Positions 1-7,847 of a stretch of DNA of 51,999 nucleotides are shown here, piece after piece; positions within the stretch are counted from its first letter, which is position 1, and every line of letters starts with the position of its first letter. The notes beneath the pieces are model-generated. The model was not told the origin of the DNA. It saw only the letters and a list, made by a program, of their open reading frames with translations, and searched no databases. The DNA is from Thalassobius sp050633445 (GTDB lineage Bacteria; Pseudomonadota; Alphaproteobacteria; Rhodobacterales; Rhodobacteraceae). The DNA lies in the NCBI GenBank assembly GCA_050633445.1, contig JBOEGN010000012.1:1-51999 (forward strand), in the 5' to 3' direction. The translations under genes were made by a program, and so were the position numbers.

Positions 1-472
1 GGTTGATCCGCTCGGGGCTATAGCCGCAGAAGAAATCCTCATTGAAAGTCAGGCCAGAGACCTGCTCAAGGATCGGCACGCAAACCTCTTCGGTGCAGCC
101 CGGAAACACAGTCGATTCGTAAATCACCACATCGCCTTTGGACAGGACCGAGCCAACCGACTGCGAGGCTTTTTGCAAAGGCGTTAAATCAGGGCGGTTC
201 ACATGGTCAATCGGTGTTGGAACGGTGACGATATAGATGTCGCAGTCTTTGATGTCATCGAGCTTGGTGGTGAAGCTCAGATGTGTCGCCGCGCCGAGTT
301 CTTCGGAGGTGACTTCAAGGGTGCTGTCCACGCCTGCGCGCAGCGCTTCGATGCGAGCTGCATTTAGATCAAAGCCAACAACCGCGCGCGCTTTGCTGAA
401 CTCAACAGCCAAGGGCAGGCCAACATAGCCAAGTCCGATGACTGCGATGCGTTTATCGGTGAAATTTGTCAT
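1..472 (-). CDS. wbpA: UDP-N-acetylglucosamine 6-dehydrogenase (WbpA/TviB type), 5' part; continues at 51999
   Basis: Oxidises the C6 of a UDP-N-acetylhexosamine to the uronic acid with NAD; it would supply UDP-GlcNAcA to the wlbA-wlbB-wlbC genes at 24.3-26.9 kb. The reverse strand from the ATG at 472 encodes MTNFTDKRIAVIGLGYVGLP, the NAD-binding Rossmann motif, and ends at the window edge in SPERIN. The 472 bases are 157 codons plus one base. The remaining two bases of the split Pro codon and the sequence PGDKVNTLTKIMK are read from 51999 downward, so this is one 432-residue protein cut by the linearisation point. The family usually has about 425-435 residues. Substrate choice (GlcNAc rather than ManNAc or GalNAc) is inferred from the wlb genes. 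Confidence 0.9.
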   Translation of the reverse strand, partial: MTNFTDKRIAVIGLGYVGLPLAVEFSKARAVVGFDLNAARIEALRAGVDSTLEVTSEELGAATHLSFTTKLDDIKDCDIYIVTVPTPIDHVNRPDLTPLQKASQSVGSVLSKGDVVIYESTVFPGCTEEVCVPILEQVSGLTFNEDFFCGYSPERIN

Positions 473-595
473 GAGCATATCCAAATATCTATGTGCGCCC
501 CCAATGCCTTAGTGCTGCACATGCAGGGCTGCATCGGGAAGAATTTCCCGCCCAGCTAGCACTAAGTGATCCTTGCGGCAACTTAAAAGCCGCGC

Positions 596-1184
596 TTAGG
601 GTGCCCTGCTCTGCGCCGCCCCTAGGGTGAACATCAGCAGCATCATATAAAGCTGCACGGTGAAGATAGATTGGAACACCGAATCTGTCAGCCCGTTGAG
701 ACCCGGAACGCCGGCCAGACCAAAGACGGCAGGCAGGGTCGCACGGGTGAGTAACGCCAGCCCTGCGCTTTGAAACAGCAGCCCAGAGAGCAACGCAGCT
801 CAAGCATCAGCAGCGCCAGATCAGGCCCATGACGGGGCGGCGTTGACGTCTGCTTAGGGCGTGTCAGCAGCAAATAGACCCCAAGCGCCGCGCCGCTGAG
901 CAACCAGAGCAACAGGATCATCCGCCCACCTGAATAGGTTGCCATCAATCCGGCCAGTGCCAGCAGGGCAAAGCGGATCACTTTGTCGTTGCGGCTAAGA
1001 TCGTGAAACCAGCAAAAGCTGATCAAGGTCAGGCTGAGGAACCACATGGGGGGCACCAGCGCATTGGTGGAATAGGCCTGCGCGCGCGCCTTGCGGGCCA
1101 GAGAAGAACAGTGACATCACGACAAAGCTGATAAGCAATCCCTGCGTCCAACCCGCTTTGCAACGGGCGCTTGGGGCGCGTCAT
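596..1184 (-). pseudogene. broken polytopic membrane gene, O-antigen polymerase/ligase-like remnant
   Basis: A hydrophobic protein can be followed on the minus strand only by changing frame at least twice. A start at 1184 (MTRPKRPLQSGLDAG) must shift near 1140 to read LLISFVVMSLFFSGPQG. Another shift leads to LVPPMWFLSLTLISF and MATYSGGRMILLLWL in the frame spanning 688-1056. A last shift near 790 leads to LLSGLLFQSAGLALL and the stop at 596. The pieces add up to about 195 residues, about half a Wzy/WaaL-type protein, with no recognisable N-terminal half. The SGGR-hydrophobic pattern resembles the C-terminal half of O-antigen ligase/polymerase proteins, but this is a resemblance only. Sequencing indels could produce the same picture. 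The 122 bases between this remnant and the next gene hold nothing I recognise. Confidence 0.6.
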
Positions 1185-1306
1185 ATCTATGTGTTGTGCA
1201 AGCACCGTGGAGACTTTTGAAAAGCGCATTAAAAAAGGGTTAAGCAATACACGAACCCCGTCTCGTTAGGCGCAAATTGATGAAAATGTACAGAGCGTTC
1301 AGCGCG

Positions 1307-2860
1307 TTAGGCCAAATCTGCAACAGAGCGGGTCTTGAGGCCGACCCAGTAATCAATCATTGCGCCTACATCCAACGCCACGCCGCCTTGCTCTTGCGCG
1401 CTGGCGCAGAATATTTTGCCGATGGATCCACTGGCCACCAGCACCAATATGCCGGGGCCACTGGCCTTTGCGACCAGCGCATTGATGTCGTCATAGACAA
1501 AGGGCAGTGGCTGATCGGCTTGCACGAACATCTCATTGCCACGGGTTTTGGTGTGGGTCGGCACTTCGATCACCTCTAGCGGCACCGCGCCGATATGGGG
1601 GCGTAGCTTGCTCTCAATCGTGGCTTTGGTCAGGCTAGAGACGATGACCAGTTTTTCCGCCTGCGCGCTGAGACGGGAAATTGTCGGCAAATCAAAGCAG
1701 ATCTGGTGAATGCGCTCTTCGGTATAAAGGCGCTTTGCCTCGGGCAGTTCCCGCAAACCATCAAGCACATGAATAAGCCCTGCAATCGAGACATGGCCTC
1801 GATAGCTGCCAAGCCCGGGATGGGTGTCGCGGGTAAAACGAAACAGGGAGGGGATGCCAAGGCGATTGGCCTTGGCAATCGCGTCAAGCATTGCATCGCC
1901 GATTTGGGCGCGCAGCGCTGGCTTGATCTCAGTGCCCCACCAGACCTGTTCACGCCTTGCTGCGTGCTTTGCGCTGATCTTGTCTTTCCAGGCATAGGAT
2001 TCCCCATCGCCGAGGCGGATCAGGCTGTAGGGTTTTTTGTCATGTAGATGTTGGCTGATGTCGTGACTGAAATCATTCAGTTCTGCTGTATCGCTGCGGC
2101 AATCCATCCAGCGCATGTGATCCTTATGCGCGTCGTAAAAGGGCAGGATATAGTGATCCAATTCAACCTGCATTTGCGCGGGCACCACCGCGCGCAGCGC
2201 CGCGCCTAGATCGGCGTGTTTGCGCGGCGCGGCAAAGTCTGCGCGCGCATCAATATCCTGGATTTGCACCTGCTCCAGCGGGCTTGGCGCGGCCTGTTTG
2301 CGCCAAACGGCGTATGTTTCTTTGCCTGCGCGCGCGGCCAGTCGCAATGCGCCGATCTTATAGGCGGGGGGCAGCGTGTGTAGCGGAAACTCTTTGAAGG
2401 CGTCTAACACCGTGCGGACCAAGTCAAGATTGCCATTTTTGATCGCTGCCAGCAGGAAATAGAGCGCGTTGGAGCGCGTGGCCCGCCAGCCGGCTGCCTT
2501 GAGCGTGGCCAGCCCCGATGTGATCTCTTCAGCGCTCGTGTTTACGCCGCGATACTCGGCACCGTACATGCGCAGCAGAACCTGCAAGCTGGCTGGTTCA
2601 ACATCGCTGGCCTGATCCAGTAGGCGTAAAAATAAAGGGTCGCGTTCGCTAAGGAGCATCAGCAGGAACAGATCCGTGCTGTGCGCAGGAAGCAGTGGAT
2701 TTTTGGCGAATTGGCTCAGTCGCCGCGCTGGATTGGGCGCGGCGGCAATGTATCGCCTCATCCAAATGAGTAAGATTGCGCGCGCGGGTGTGGTCAGCTT
2801 GAGCAGCGGGCCGGTTTTTACCCGTCGCAAGGCGCTGTGAAGATGGGATTTAAGGCGCAT
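1307..2860 (-). CDS. GT-D fold glycosyltransferase with helical N-terminal region
   Basis: A 517-residue protein. Residues about 265-517 look like the GT-D (DUF1792-like) glycosyltransferase fold: SLIRLGDGES at 279-288 carries the D-G-E signature, and the C-terminus holds ALDVGAMIDYW, the second conserved acidic block. The first 250 residues are rich in Leu and Ala and look alpha-helical, without a family I can name; they may be a docking domain or a repeat scaffold. No signal peptide or membrane segment is evident, so it should act on the cytoplasmic side on lipid-linked intermediates. It is divergent from the glycosyltransferase at 2896 with only 35 bp between starts, so the two probably share a control region. 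Acceptor and donor sugars cannot be told. Confidence 0.75.
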   Translation of the reverse strand: MRLKSHLHSALRRVKTGPLLKLTTPARAILLIWMRRYIAAAPNPARRLSQFAKNPLLPAHSTDLFLLMLLSERDPLFLRLLDQASDVEPASLQVLLRMYGAEYRGVNTSAEEITSGLATLKAAGWRATRSNALYFLLAAIKNGNLDLVRTVLDAFKEFPLHTLPPAYKIGALRLAARAGKETYAVWRKQAAPSPLEQVQIQDIDARADFAAPRKHADLGAALRAVVPAQMQVELDHYILPFYDAHKDHMRWMDCRSDTAELNDFSHDISQHLHDKKPYSLIRLGDGESYAWKDKISAKHAARREQVWWGTEIKPALRAQIGDAMLDAIAKANRLGIPSLFRFTRDTHPGLGSYRGHVSIAGLIHVLDGLRELPEAKRLYTEERIHQICFDLPTISRLSAQAEKLVIVSSLTKATIESKLRPHIGAVPLEVIEVPTHTKTRGNEMFVQADQPLPFVYDDINALVAKASGPGILVLVASGSIGKIFCASAQEQGGVALDVGAMIDYWVGLKTRSVADLA

Positions 2861-2895
2861 GTGTCGGTCCGGCGGTTGGGAATGCGTTTCCTAGG

Positions 2896-4284
2896 GTGAT
2901 GTCCCAGCCACTGACAAATGTCCACTCTCGTGATCTCAACTGGCCAAGAACGTGCAGGCTCGTTATGCAGCGTGGAACCGAATTAAACAGGACGCTGCCC
3001 GTGGCTCTTCGCACAAATCTTCGCAACCATGCCATTGCGCGCCTGCGCTGCCAATCATATGAACTTTTTCGCGCGGTGTTCGCCGCGCCGATGCAGGCTA
3101 GCGCCCCTGATCTGGTGCATTGCCATGACAGCATGCCCCTGCTTGCGGCGCAGAGCGTGGCAAAGGCCACAGACGCGGCGCTGGTCTATGACAGCCATGA
3201 ATTTGAAGCGCATCGCAACATCTTTATGCCGCCCTATCTAAAGGCCAAAATCATTGGGGTCGAAACACAGGTTCTACCCGATACTGATGCGGTCATTACC
3301 GTCTCTGATGGCATCGCCGATGATCTGTCGCAGATGTATGGAATTGCGCGCCCGCTTGTGGTGCACAATGCGCCGCCACGCAGACCGATGCCTTTGTCAC
3401 CCCGCTGGCAGCAAGCCTCGCGCGGCGCGAGCCTGCGCCGCGAAGCCGGGATCAGTGATGATGCTGTTTTGATCGTCTACACAGGCAATGTGGTGGTCAA
3501 TCGCGGCATTGAGCAGACTATCGCCGGCTTGGCCGAATATTACCGAACAACGCCTGCACCGCGTGATGTGCATTTCTCTATGGTGGGCTCGGCCAAAGAT
3601 GGCACCGCTGATGTGGTGCGCGCGCAGGTTGCCGCGGCAGGGCTTGTTGATAAAGTGCATTTCCATGCGCCCGTGCCACCAACCGAAGTCACCTCTTTCA
3701 TTGCCGCTGCGGATATTGCGGTGGTGTCGGTCATTCCCGTGACGCGCTCTTATGATTACGCCATGCCCAACAAGCTCTTTGAGGCGGCGATGGCTGGCCT
3801 GCCGATCCTTGGCGCCGATCTGGCCGCGCAGGGCCCCTTCATCAAAAAGCATAAGCTCGGCGTGACTTATGATCCGCTCTCTGCCAGTAGCTTTTGCAGC
3901 GCGCTTACAGAAATGCTGGCTCATTTTGCACGCTACAAACGCGATAGCGCGGCGCAAGACGCCTTTGATAATGCCTTTAGCTGGGAAGCACAGGGGCGCA
4001 AGATCACCGATCTTTATGCCCGTATCGCCAAGGCGCGCGGGCGCGAGATACGCCGCGTCGCGATGGTGGTGCCCAACCCGTGTGACCCTGATTTCAGAGT
4101 GGTCAAAGAGGCGCAAAGCGTGGCTGCCGCAGGCTATGACGTCACACTTTTTGCGACCCGCGCGCGAGGCTCTGATCTGCCAGATACAGAGCACTTGAAT
4201 GGCGTTACCTATGTGCGGTGTGATTGGCATGCCCGCGCAGCCGCACGTGGCCTTGGCAAGCAAATGCTTGGACGGCGCATATGA
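2896..4284 (+). CDS. GT4-type glycosyltransferase, apparently circularly permuted
   Basis: A 462-residue GT-B glycosyltransferase. Residues about 70-385 contain the usual order: LVHCHDSMPL, LVYDSHEFEAHRN, the linker and C-terminal Rossmann domain (VYTGNVVVNRGIEQ), and the donor-site region MPNKLFEAAMAGLPILG. The first strand and helix expected at the N-terminus of this family are absent there. They occur at residues 391-460 instead: RRVAMVVPNPCDPDFRVVKE, then AAGYDVTLFATRA and GVTYVRCDWH. Either a tandem pair lost its outer halves or the protein is a functional permutant. The start is GTG at 2896 or ATG at 2899. The stop overlaps the next start (ATGA at 4281-4284), so translation is probably coupled. 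Confidence 0.8.
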   Translation: MMSQPLTNVHSRDLNWPRTCRLVMQRGTELNRTLPVALRTNLRNHAIARLRCQSYELFRAVFAAPMQASAPDLVHCHDSMPLLAAQSVAKATDAALVYDSHEFEAHRNIFMPPYLKAKIIGVETQVLPDTDAVITVSDGIADDLSQMYGIARPLVVHNAPPRRPMPLSPRWQQASRGASLRREAGISDDAVLIVYTGNVVVNRGIEQTIAGLAEYYRTTPAPRDVHFSMVGSAKDGTADVVRAQVAAAGLVDKVHFHAPVPPTEVTSFIAAADIAVVSVIPVTRSYDYAMPNKLFEAAMAGLPILGADLAAQGPFIKKHKLGVTYDPLSASSFCSALTEMLAHFARYKRDSAAQDAFDNAFSWEAQGRKITDLYARIAKARGREIRRVAMVVPNPCDPDFRVVKEAQSVAAAGYDVTLFATRARGSDLPDTEHLNGVTYVRCDWHARAAARGLGKQMLGRRI

Positions 4285-5999
4285 TCAAAGCGCCGCGTGA
4301 AATAGTGAACGAGCGTTTGGCTTGGGGCGCTCTTATTGGCGTGGCTGCGTTGCTCCAGATATTTCTCAGCCTGAATACCCCCTACCCCTATGTGATCGAA
4401 AGCGGCGATAACGGATCAATCCTTTATATTATCGCGCGCTGGCTTGACGGCGAGGCCTTTGCGCAAGACGCGTTGCTGGGCATTGAAGGATCAACCAGCT
4501 TTTACCAAGCGGCGCTGATGTGGCCCAATTATCTGATGGGGCTGATGGGGCTGCAATTGGGGCTGTTCTATGTGATCGCCTGTTTCCCGATGGCTCTGGC
4601 GCAGATGGCGGGGTTTTACCTGTTGGGCAAACGCCTGTTTGACCATCGCGCGATTGCGCTGGCGCTGGGTTTGATCACATTGCCGGTGGTTTACACGCTG
4701 TCGGGCGATCTTTGGGGGATGTATAACTCTCCCCTGATGCGCACGGGGTTTGCAGCCTCGCTGCCGTGGCTGCTTTTGCTGATGATCGCTGCGCGCCCGC
4801 GCCCCTATCTTTTGATGCTCGCCGCTGGGCTTGCCAGTTATCTGCACCTACCCTCTGGCCCGCCCGTTGCCTTGGCGCTGTTGGCGGTGTGTTTCTTGCG
4901 TGCTGGACCCAGCGAGGGTTGGATGCGCGCCAGCCTGCACCACATCCTTGCGGGCCTGTTCTATCTTTTGATCATGTCGCCCTATGCGGTGCTTTATGCG
5001 CAGGGCTTTGCCGCCGGCGATGCTAAGGCGCTCGATATTTATACAGGCTCGCCCTATGCCAATGTCTCTGTCGCGCTGGATCAACTGATGTCCCTGCGCG
5101 GGCCGAACCGCATGGCCATTCTGGTGGGCCGCGTTGAGGGGCTGGCTTGGGTCGGCGCGCTGACCAAGCCTTTGTTCGCTGCGATTTTCCTCTTGGGCAG
5201 CCTTGCGCTTTGCGCGCTGAGCATCCTTGCAATTGGCCCTGCCCGCGCGCGCATCAAAGCGGCGCTGGACATCCGTCGCAACTGGGTCTGGGTCGCGGGC
5301 TTCTTTGTTCTTACCATCGGCATTGGCGTGGGCCTTTCGGCGCTGGACCAGGCGATTGCGGCGGCCAACGGGCGTGGACCTGTGCAGCTTGACCTGATCC
5401 GCGCCACGCGTTTTATCGTGCCAGCCTCTTATTTGGGTCTGTTTTTTGCGCTGGCCCTGCTCGCGCCGCGCCGCGCCGCTGTGGTAGGTATTACCGTGAT
5501 CACGGCGCTGGTTTGGCTGACGGCCTATCCCTCCACCAGCCACGGGCTTTACCGGCTCACCAAAGGGCAAAGCATCCAAGACAGGGCGCTCGCTGATTTT
5601 GGGGCTTTTGTGTTGGAGCTGAAAACCCGCGATGATCTGGACGTGCTGACCCCTGTGCTGCGCTATGATTATCAATCCAGCGCGCTGCGTTATATCGGGT
5701 ATTTGCCGCTGCGTTTTAATCGCAAGGATAATAATTTCATCACCTATAGCGGCACGGCCAGCGCTGCAGATCATCGCGCGCTGATGGATCGCATCGATGC
5801 CATCCGCAAAGCGCGTCGCCGCTCTGATGAGCAAGCTCCGTTGATTGACAGCTTTCTGCGCGATTTGGGCGGACGCGATATGGTCATTGACCGACGCATT
5901 GTTCTGGAAGAGGCCGAAGCGCTTTTGCGGGCCAATCATGGGTTCTCTCTGGTGTTTGAGCGTGGTGACTTCGCCCTGATGCGCCGTGTTGCGCCATAG
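4281..5999 (+). CDS. polytopic membrane protein, probable GT-C glycosyltransferase
   Basis: A 572-residue protein with about ten or more hydrophobic segments spread from residue 14 to about 420, followed by a soluble C-terminal part of roughly 150 residues. The first loop after the first membrane helix is acidic (PYPYVIESGDNGS), which is where GT-C enzymes place their catalytic Asp/Glu. The next gene overlaps by 14 bp and encodes a GtrB-like polyprenyl-phosphate glycosyltransferase, the usual donor supplier for GT-C enzymes. I therefore infer that it transfers a sugar from a polyprenyl-phosphate donor on the periplasmic face. A Wzy-type polymerase is the main alternative. The start at 4281 is chosen over an upstream in-frame start because of the ATGA overlap with the preceding stop. 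Confidence 0.6.
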   Translation: MIKAPREIVNERLAWGALIGVAALLQIFLSLNTPYPYVIESGDNGSILYIIARWLDGEAFAQDALLGIEGSTSFYQAALMWPNYLMGLMGLQLGLFYVIACFPMALAQMAGFYLLGKRLFDHRAIALALGLITLPVVYTLSGDLWGMYNSPLMRTGFAASLPWLLLLMIAARPRPYLLMLAAGLASYLHLPSGPPVALALLAVCFLRAGPSEGWMRASLHHILAGLFYLLIMSPYAVLYAQGFAAGDAKALDIYTGSPYANVSVALDQLMSLRGPNRMAILVGRVEGLAWVGALTKPLFAAIFLLGSLALCALSILAIGPARARIKAALDIRRNWVWVAGFFVLTIGIGVGLSALDQAIAAANGRGPVQLDLIRATRFIVPASYLGLFFALALLAPRRAAVVGITVITALVWLTAYPSTSHGLYRLTKGQSIQDRALADFGAFVLELKTRDDLDVLTPVLRYDYQSSALRYIGYLPLRFNRKDNNFITYSGTASAADHRALMDRIDAIRKARRRSDEQAPLIDSFLRDLGGRDMVIDRRIVLEEAEALLRANHGFSLVFERGDFALMRRVAP

Positions 6000-6987
6000 C
6001 GGGCAAGCTGATACCCAAAGCGCCAACGCAACTTCCCTTAGAAGAGACGCTCTTTTGGACGATTATATCCCTGCCAATATCACCATTGTTCTGCCCGCCT
6101 TCAACGAAGCCGAAGCCGTCGGGGATGTGATCACCGATCTGCGCGCGGCCTTGCCCGATGTCACCTTGCTGTTGGTGGATGATGGCAGCAGCGATGACAC
6201 CGCAGGCGAGGCGAAGCGCGCAGGCGCCACTGTGATCTCCCATCCGCATAATCGCGGGTATGGCGGCACATGGAAAACCGGCCTTGCCGAAGCGACAACA
6301 CCTTTCGTGATGTTTTATGATGCGGATGGTCAGTTTACCGCGCAGCAGGCGCAGGATCTCATTGCGCAGTGGCAAAAGAACAAACCTGCGTTGATTTCTG
6401 GCGCGCGGACAAAATCCTCGCATGTGGATGCGGTGCGCAAGCCCGGTAAAATGGTGCTAGGTGCGTTTTCGCGCCTTTTGGTGGGCCAGCGCATTCCCGA
6501 TCTGAACTGCGGTTTGCGCATCTATAAACGCACGCAGCTTCTCTCTTATGCAGAACTGTTGCCAAACGGGTTTTCCGCCTCGGCGACCTCGCTCATTCTT
6601 TATATCAAGCAGAACTTCGAGATTGATTTCATGCCCGTCGAGACGCGCAAACGCGTGGGCAAATCTTCGGTGTCGATCATCAAGGACGGGTTCAACATCT
6701 TGTTGCTGATCACCCGTTTGATCGCGCTCTATGACCCGATCCGCCTGTTCTTGATCCCGTCTTTCGGCTTGGCGGTTTTTGGCGTGATCTACAGCGGTAT
6801 CGTGATTGCCACCCAAGGCCTTGGCCTGCCGGTCTTTGGCGCGGTTGCCTTGCTTGCAGCGTTGATCCTGTTCTTCATGGGCATCCTGTGTGATCAGGTC
6901 TCGGCCATTCGCATTGCCCAAGCGCGCACCAATGCGTCCCTCGCGCGGCTCGAGGAAAAACACGGGATCACCCATGAGCCAGAGTGA
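5986..6987 (+). CDS. GT2 polyprenyl-phosphate glycosyltransferase (GtrB/DPM1-like)
   Basis: The N-terminal GT-A domain starts with ITIVLPAFNEAEAVGDVI and continues with LLLVDDGSSDDT, HNRGYGGTWKTG and the DxD-type YDADGQ motif, all typical of dolichol/undecaprenyl-phosphate mannose or glucose synthases. Two hydrophobic segments follow near residues 243-300, as in GtrB, giving a membrane anchor. It would load one sugar onto undecaprenyl phosphate for the GT-C-like protein encoded just upstream. The frame opens at a GTG at 5986 inside the previous gene; a TTG near 6055, just before DDYIPANITI, is an alternative start. The next gene starts 11 bp before this stop. The sugar is unknown. Confidence 0.8.
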   Translation: MLRHSGQADTQSANATSLRRDALLDDYIPANITIVLPAFNEAEAVGDVITDLRAALPDVTLLLVDDGSSDDTAGEAKRAGATVISHPHNRGYGGTWKTGLAEATTPFVMFYDADGQFTAQQAQDLIAQWQKNKPALISGARTKSSHVDAVRKPGKMVLGAFSRLLVGQRIPDLNCGLRIYKRTQLLSYAELLPNGFSASATSLILYIKQNFEIDFMPVETRKRVGKSSVSIIKDGFNILLLITRLIALYDPIRLFLIPSFGLAVFGVIYSGIVIATQGLGLPVFGAVALLAALILFFMGILCDQVSAIRIAQARTNASLARLEEKHGITHEPE

Positions 6988-7846
6988 GAGCTGCCGCCTG
7001 TGCACCGCACCCGTCACGCTGCGCAAGGGGCATAGCTTTGGGCGCTTTGATCTTTCAAGCTGCGCATCCTGCGGGTTTGAGCAAATCGCGCCCGAGCCCG
7101 AGATGGCGGAACTCGAAGACCTTTACGGCGCGCTGTATTTCCAGAAAGCGAAATACACCGATCCCAAAGCGATTGAGCTGGAATATAAACGCCGTCACAA
7201 ACTGATGGCGCGTGCAGGGTTTAAAGCGGGCGATCGCCTGCTGGAAATCGGCTGCGGCGCGGGGCAGTTCATTGCCACATGCGCGCAGGACTATGACTGG
7301 CATGGCACGGATTTCTCGCCCGAGGGCATTGAAGAGGCACGCGCGCGCTTGCCTGAATTGGCTCAGGGTCGCCTCGCCGCTGGTCCGATTGAAGACTACA
7401 CGCCTGATTTAAAGGATGGCCTGTTCGACGGCGTGTTGATTTTCGATACGATTGAACATGTCTACGCGCCGCAAGTGATGTTGGAGCGCGCGAGCGGGTG
7501 GCTGAAACCGGGCGGCAAGATGATCGTCACCACGCCAGATATTGGCGCGCGCTTTGCCCGCCTTTTGGGGCGGCGCTGGCCCTTCATGACCCCGCCTGAA
7601 CATCTGTCCTTCTTCACCCGCCCCTCAATGGCGGCGGCGCTGGGGCGCGTGGGCCTGAAAACCATCTATTCCCGTTCGCTTGGTAAATTCGCCAATGTGG
7701 CCTTTGTGATCTACAAGGCGGGCCGCGTCGGGCTGCTACCGAAATCATTCGGCACGTTTGCGGCCAAGATTGGCCTCGGCAAGCTGACGATCTATGTGCC
7801 AACGGGGGATGTTATGTATGTGATCGCAGAAAAGAAGGCTGCCTAA
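6974..7846 (+). CDS. class I SAM-dependent methyltransferase with zinc-finger-like N-terminus
   Basis: A 290-residue protein. The N-terminus has two Cys pairs (C7-x2-C10 and C30-x2-C33) that could bind zinc. The S-adenosylmethionine site follows: LLEIGCGAGQF at 89-99, the acidic DFSPEGIEEA and the motif LIFDTIEHV. PGGKMIVTTPD is the typical post-motif strand. This arrangement is common among methyltransferases in O-antigen and capsule clusters that act on nucleotide sugars or on the chain end. The ATG at 6974 overlaps the end of the upstream glycosyltransferase; asnB starts one base after its stop, so it lies in one operon. The methyl acceptor is unknown. Confidence 0.8.
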   Translation: MSQSESCRLCTAPVTLRKGHSFGRFDLSSCASCGFEQIAPEPEMAELEDLYGALYFQKAKYTDPKAIELEYKRRHKLMARAGFKAGDRLLEIGCGAGQFIATCAQDYDWHGTDFSPEGIEEARARLPELAQGRLAAGPIEDYTPDLKDGLFDGVLIFDTIEHVYAPQVMLERASGWLKPGGKMIVTTPDIGARFARLLGRRWPFMTPPEHLSFFTRPSMAAALGRVGLKTIYSRSLGKFANVAFVIYKAGRVGLLPKSFGTFAAKIGLGKLTIYVPTGDVMYVIAEKKAA

Positions 7847-7847
7847 G

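Noticed and set aside
4848..6026. Long open frame on the minus strand (about 390 codons) opposite the membrane-protein and glycosyltransferase genes
   Set aside because: Its translation is rich in Gln, His and Arg without hydrophobic core or motif. It mirrors GC-rich codons of the real genes at 4281-6987, which have clear family motifs.
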